From Actinomycetota bacterium (GTDB lineage Bacteria; Actinomycetota; Acidimicrobiia; Acidimicrobiales; Microtrichaceae), in NCBI GenBank assembly GCA_016870275.1, contig VGBZ01000004.1, positions 62,001 to 126,000 on the forward strand: a stretch of DNA of 64,000 nt, given 5' to 3'. Positions 63,533 through 64,000 of this stretch are shown here, piece by piece. How positions within the stretch are numbered: position 1 is the first letter of the stretch; each line of letters begins with the position of its first letter. Below the pieces are notes generated by a model. That model worked only from the letters and a program-made list of their open reading frames with translations, had not been told where the DNA came from and made no database searches. The position numbers were made by a program, and so were the translations under genes.

Positions 63533-64000
63533 GTCCGAAACTGCCGGATCCCACGGACCCGGTCCTCGGCACGCTCCTCGCCCGCACGGTGTTCCCAACG
63601 GGTGACGGCACCCTTCGCTGCGGCGTCTCGGGCGGAGCGGACTCCACGGCTCTCCTCGCCCTCGCCGTCGCTACCGGTCGGCCGGTGGAAGCAGTGCATG
63701 TCGATCACGGCCTCCGCTGCGATTCATCAGCCGATGCCGACGTGGTCGCCGACCTCGCAGCTCACTGGGGGGCCGGGTTCGAGTCGCACCGTGTGCACGT
63801 CGGAGACGGTGGCGATCTCGAAGCCCGCGCTCGGGCCGAGCGCCACCGGGTCGCTGGTCCCGGGACCCTGTGGGGTCACACCGCCGACGATCAGGCCGAG
63901 ACGGTGCTGCTTCGCCTCCTCCGGGGCACCGGCCCCGTGGGTCTGGCGGCCATGCGTCCGGCCGAGCATCCGCTCCTCGGACTCCGTCGACTCGAGACCC
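63529..64000 (+). CDS. tilS: tRNA(Ile)-lysidine synthase, 3'-truncated by the window
   Basis: 157 residues visible from a GTG at 63529. PP-loop GVSGGADSTALLALAV, VEAVHVDHGLR, and GHTADDQAETVLLRLLRGTG are N-terminal TilS motifs. The enzyme makes lysidine at C34 of tRNA-Ile(CAU) and is essential. The rest is outside the window. Confidence 0.93.
   Translation, partial: MSPKLPDPTDPVLGTLLARTVFPTGDGTLRCGVSGGADSTALLALAVATGRPVEAVHVDHGLRCDSSADADVVADLAAHWGAGFESHRVHVGDGGDLEARARAERHRVAGPGTLWGHTADDQAETVLLRLLRGTGPVGLAAMRPAEHPLLGLRRLET

Overview
This is a 64 kb window of a high-GC actinobacterial chromosome, and gene content points to the class Acidimicrobiia (an Ilumatobacter/Microthrix-like lineage). The actinobacterial signs are a WhiB regulator, a SigR/RsrA pair, DUF2510 tags, a DUF2342 metalloprotease next to tilS, an actinobacterial tad locus next to an MrfA-type helicase, and LAxTG-type surface proteins. 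Start codons are often GTG, operons overlap by 1-4 nt, and TGA is the usual stop. The genus is inference; no rRNA gene is present.

Layout. 0-10 kb: a 5'-truncated NfeD membrane protein, whiB, fxsA-nudix, an Fe-S maturation group (mrp, a SufR-like regulator, an IscA/ErpA protein), a thioredoxin-like lipoprotein, then an operon of a ceramidase-like hydrolase, an unusually condensed xanthine-dehydrogenase-like protein and a RidA protein. 10-16 kb: nitrogen and NAD metabolism, with a GlnR-like regulator coupled to glnA, a divergent glnII, and nadE. The glnA/glnII intergenic region carries four phased half-sites of the GlnR/PHO-box kind. 16-24 kb: a primary-like sigma factor and a tad-type pilus locus whose pilin/TadE junction lies inside a 30-bp tandem repeat, then a DEAH helicase. 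24-30 kb: a STAS protein and a complete Mrp (Mnh) cation/proton antiporter operon A-G. 30-39 kb: acyl-CoA dehydrogenase, a degenerate HD-GYP-like protein, topA, an MFS transporter, tmk, holB and tRNA-Thr(CGT). The order tad - helicase - STAS - topA - tmk - holB matches what I recall of Mycobacterium and Streptomyces, with the Mrp operon as an extra.

39-59 kb is accessory and visibly decayed: an IS3-family element with damaged orfB, a PhoD remnant joined directly to its right end, a small oxidative tailoring group (O-methyltransferase, cupin, cytochrome P450, acyltransferase), a DUF2237 gene abutting a cut-off DUF5979 surface-protein gene, a bulb-lectin remnant joined to a second IS3 remnant, an AAA+ ATPase, an acyl-CoA synthetase, PhoX, a frameshifted phoD, a GH36 alpha-galactosidase, an AIM24 protein, and two divergent Thr-rich LAxTG surface proteins (one interrupted). 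Phosphate scavenging (PhoX, PhoD) and cell-surface display recur here.

59-64 kb returns to core genes: a ferritin-like di-iron protein, a zinc ribbon, the SigR/RsrA thiol-stress pair, a small membrane protein, the DUF2342 metalloprotease and the 5' part of tilS, cut by the window edge.

All functions are read from sequence motifs and memory of protein families; no search was run. The best candidates for something new are the 30-bp repeat at the pilin/TadE junction and the condensed molybdenum-hydroxylase-like fusion.
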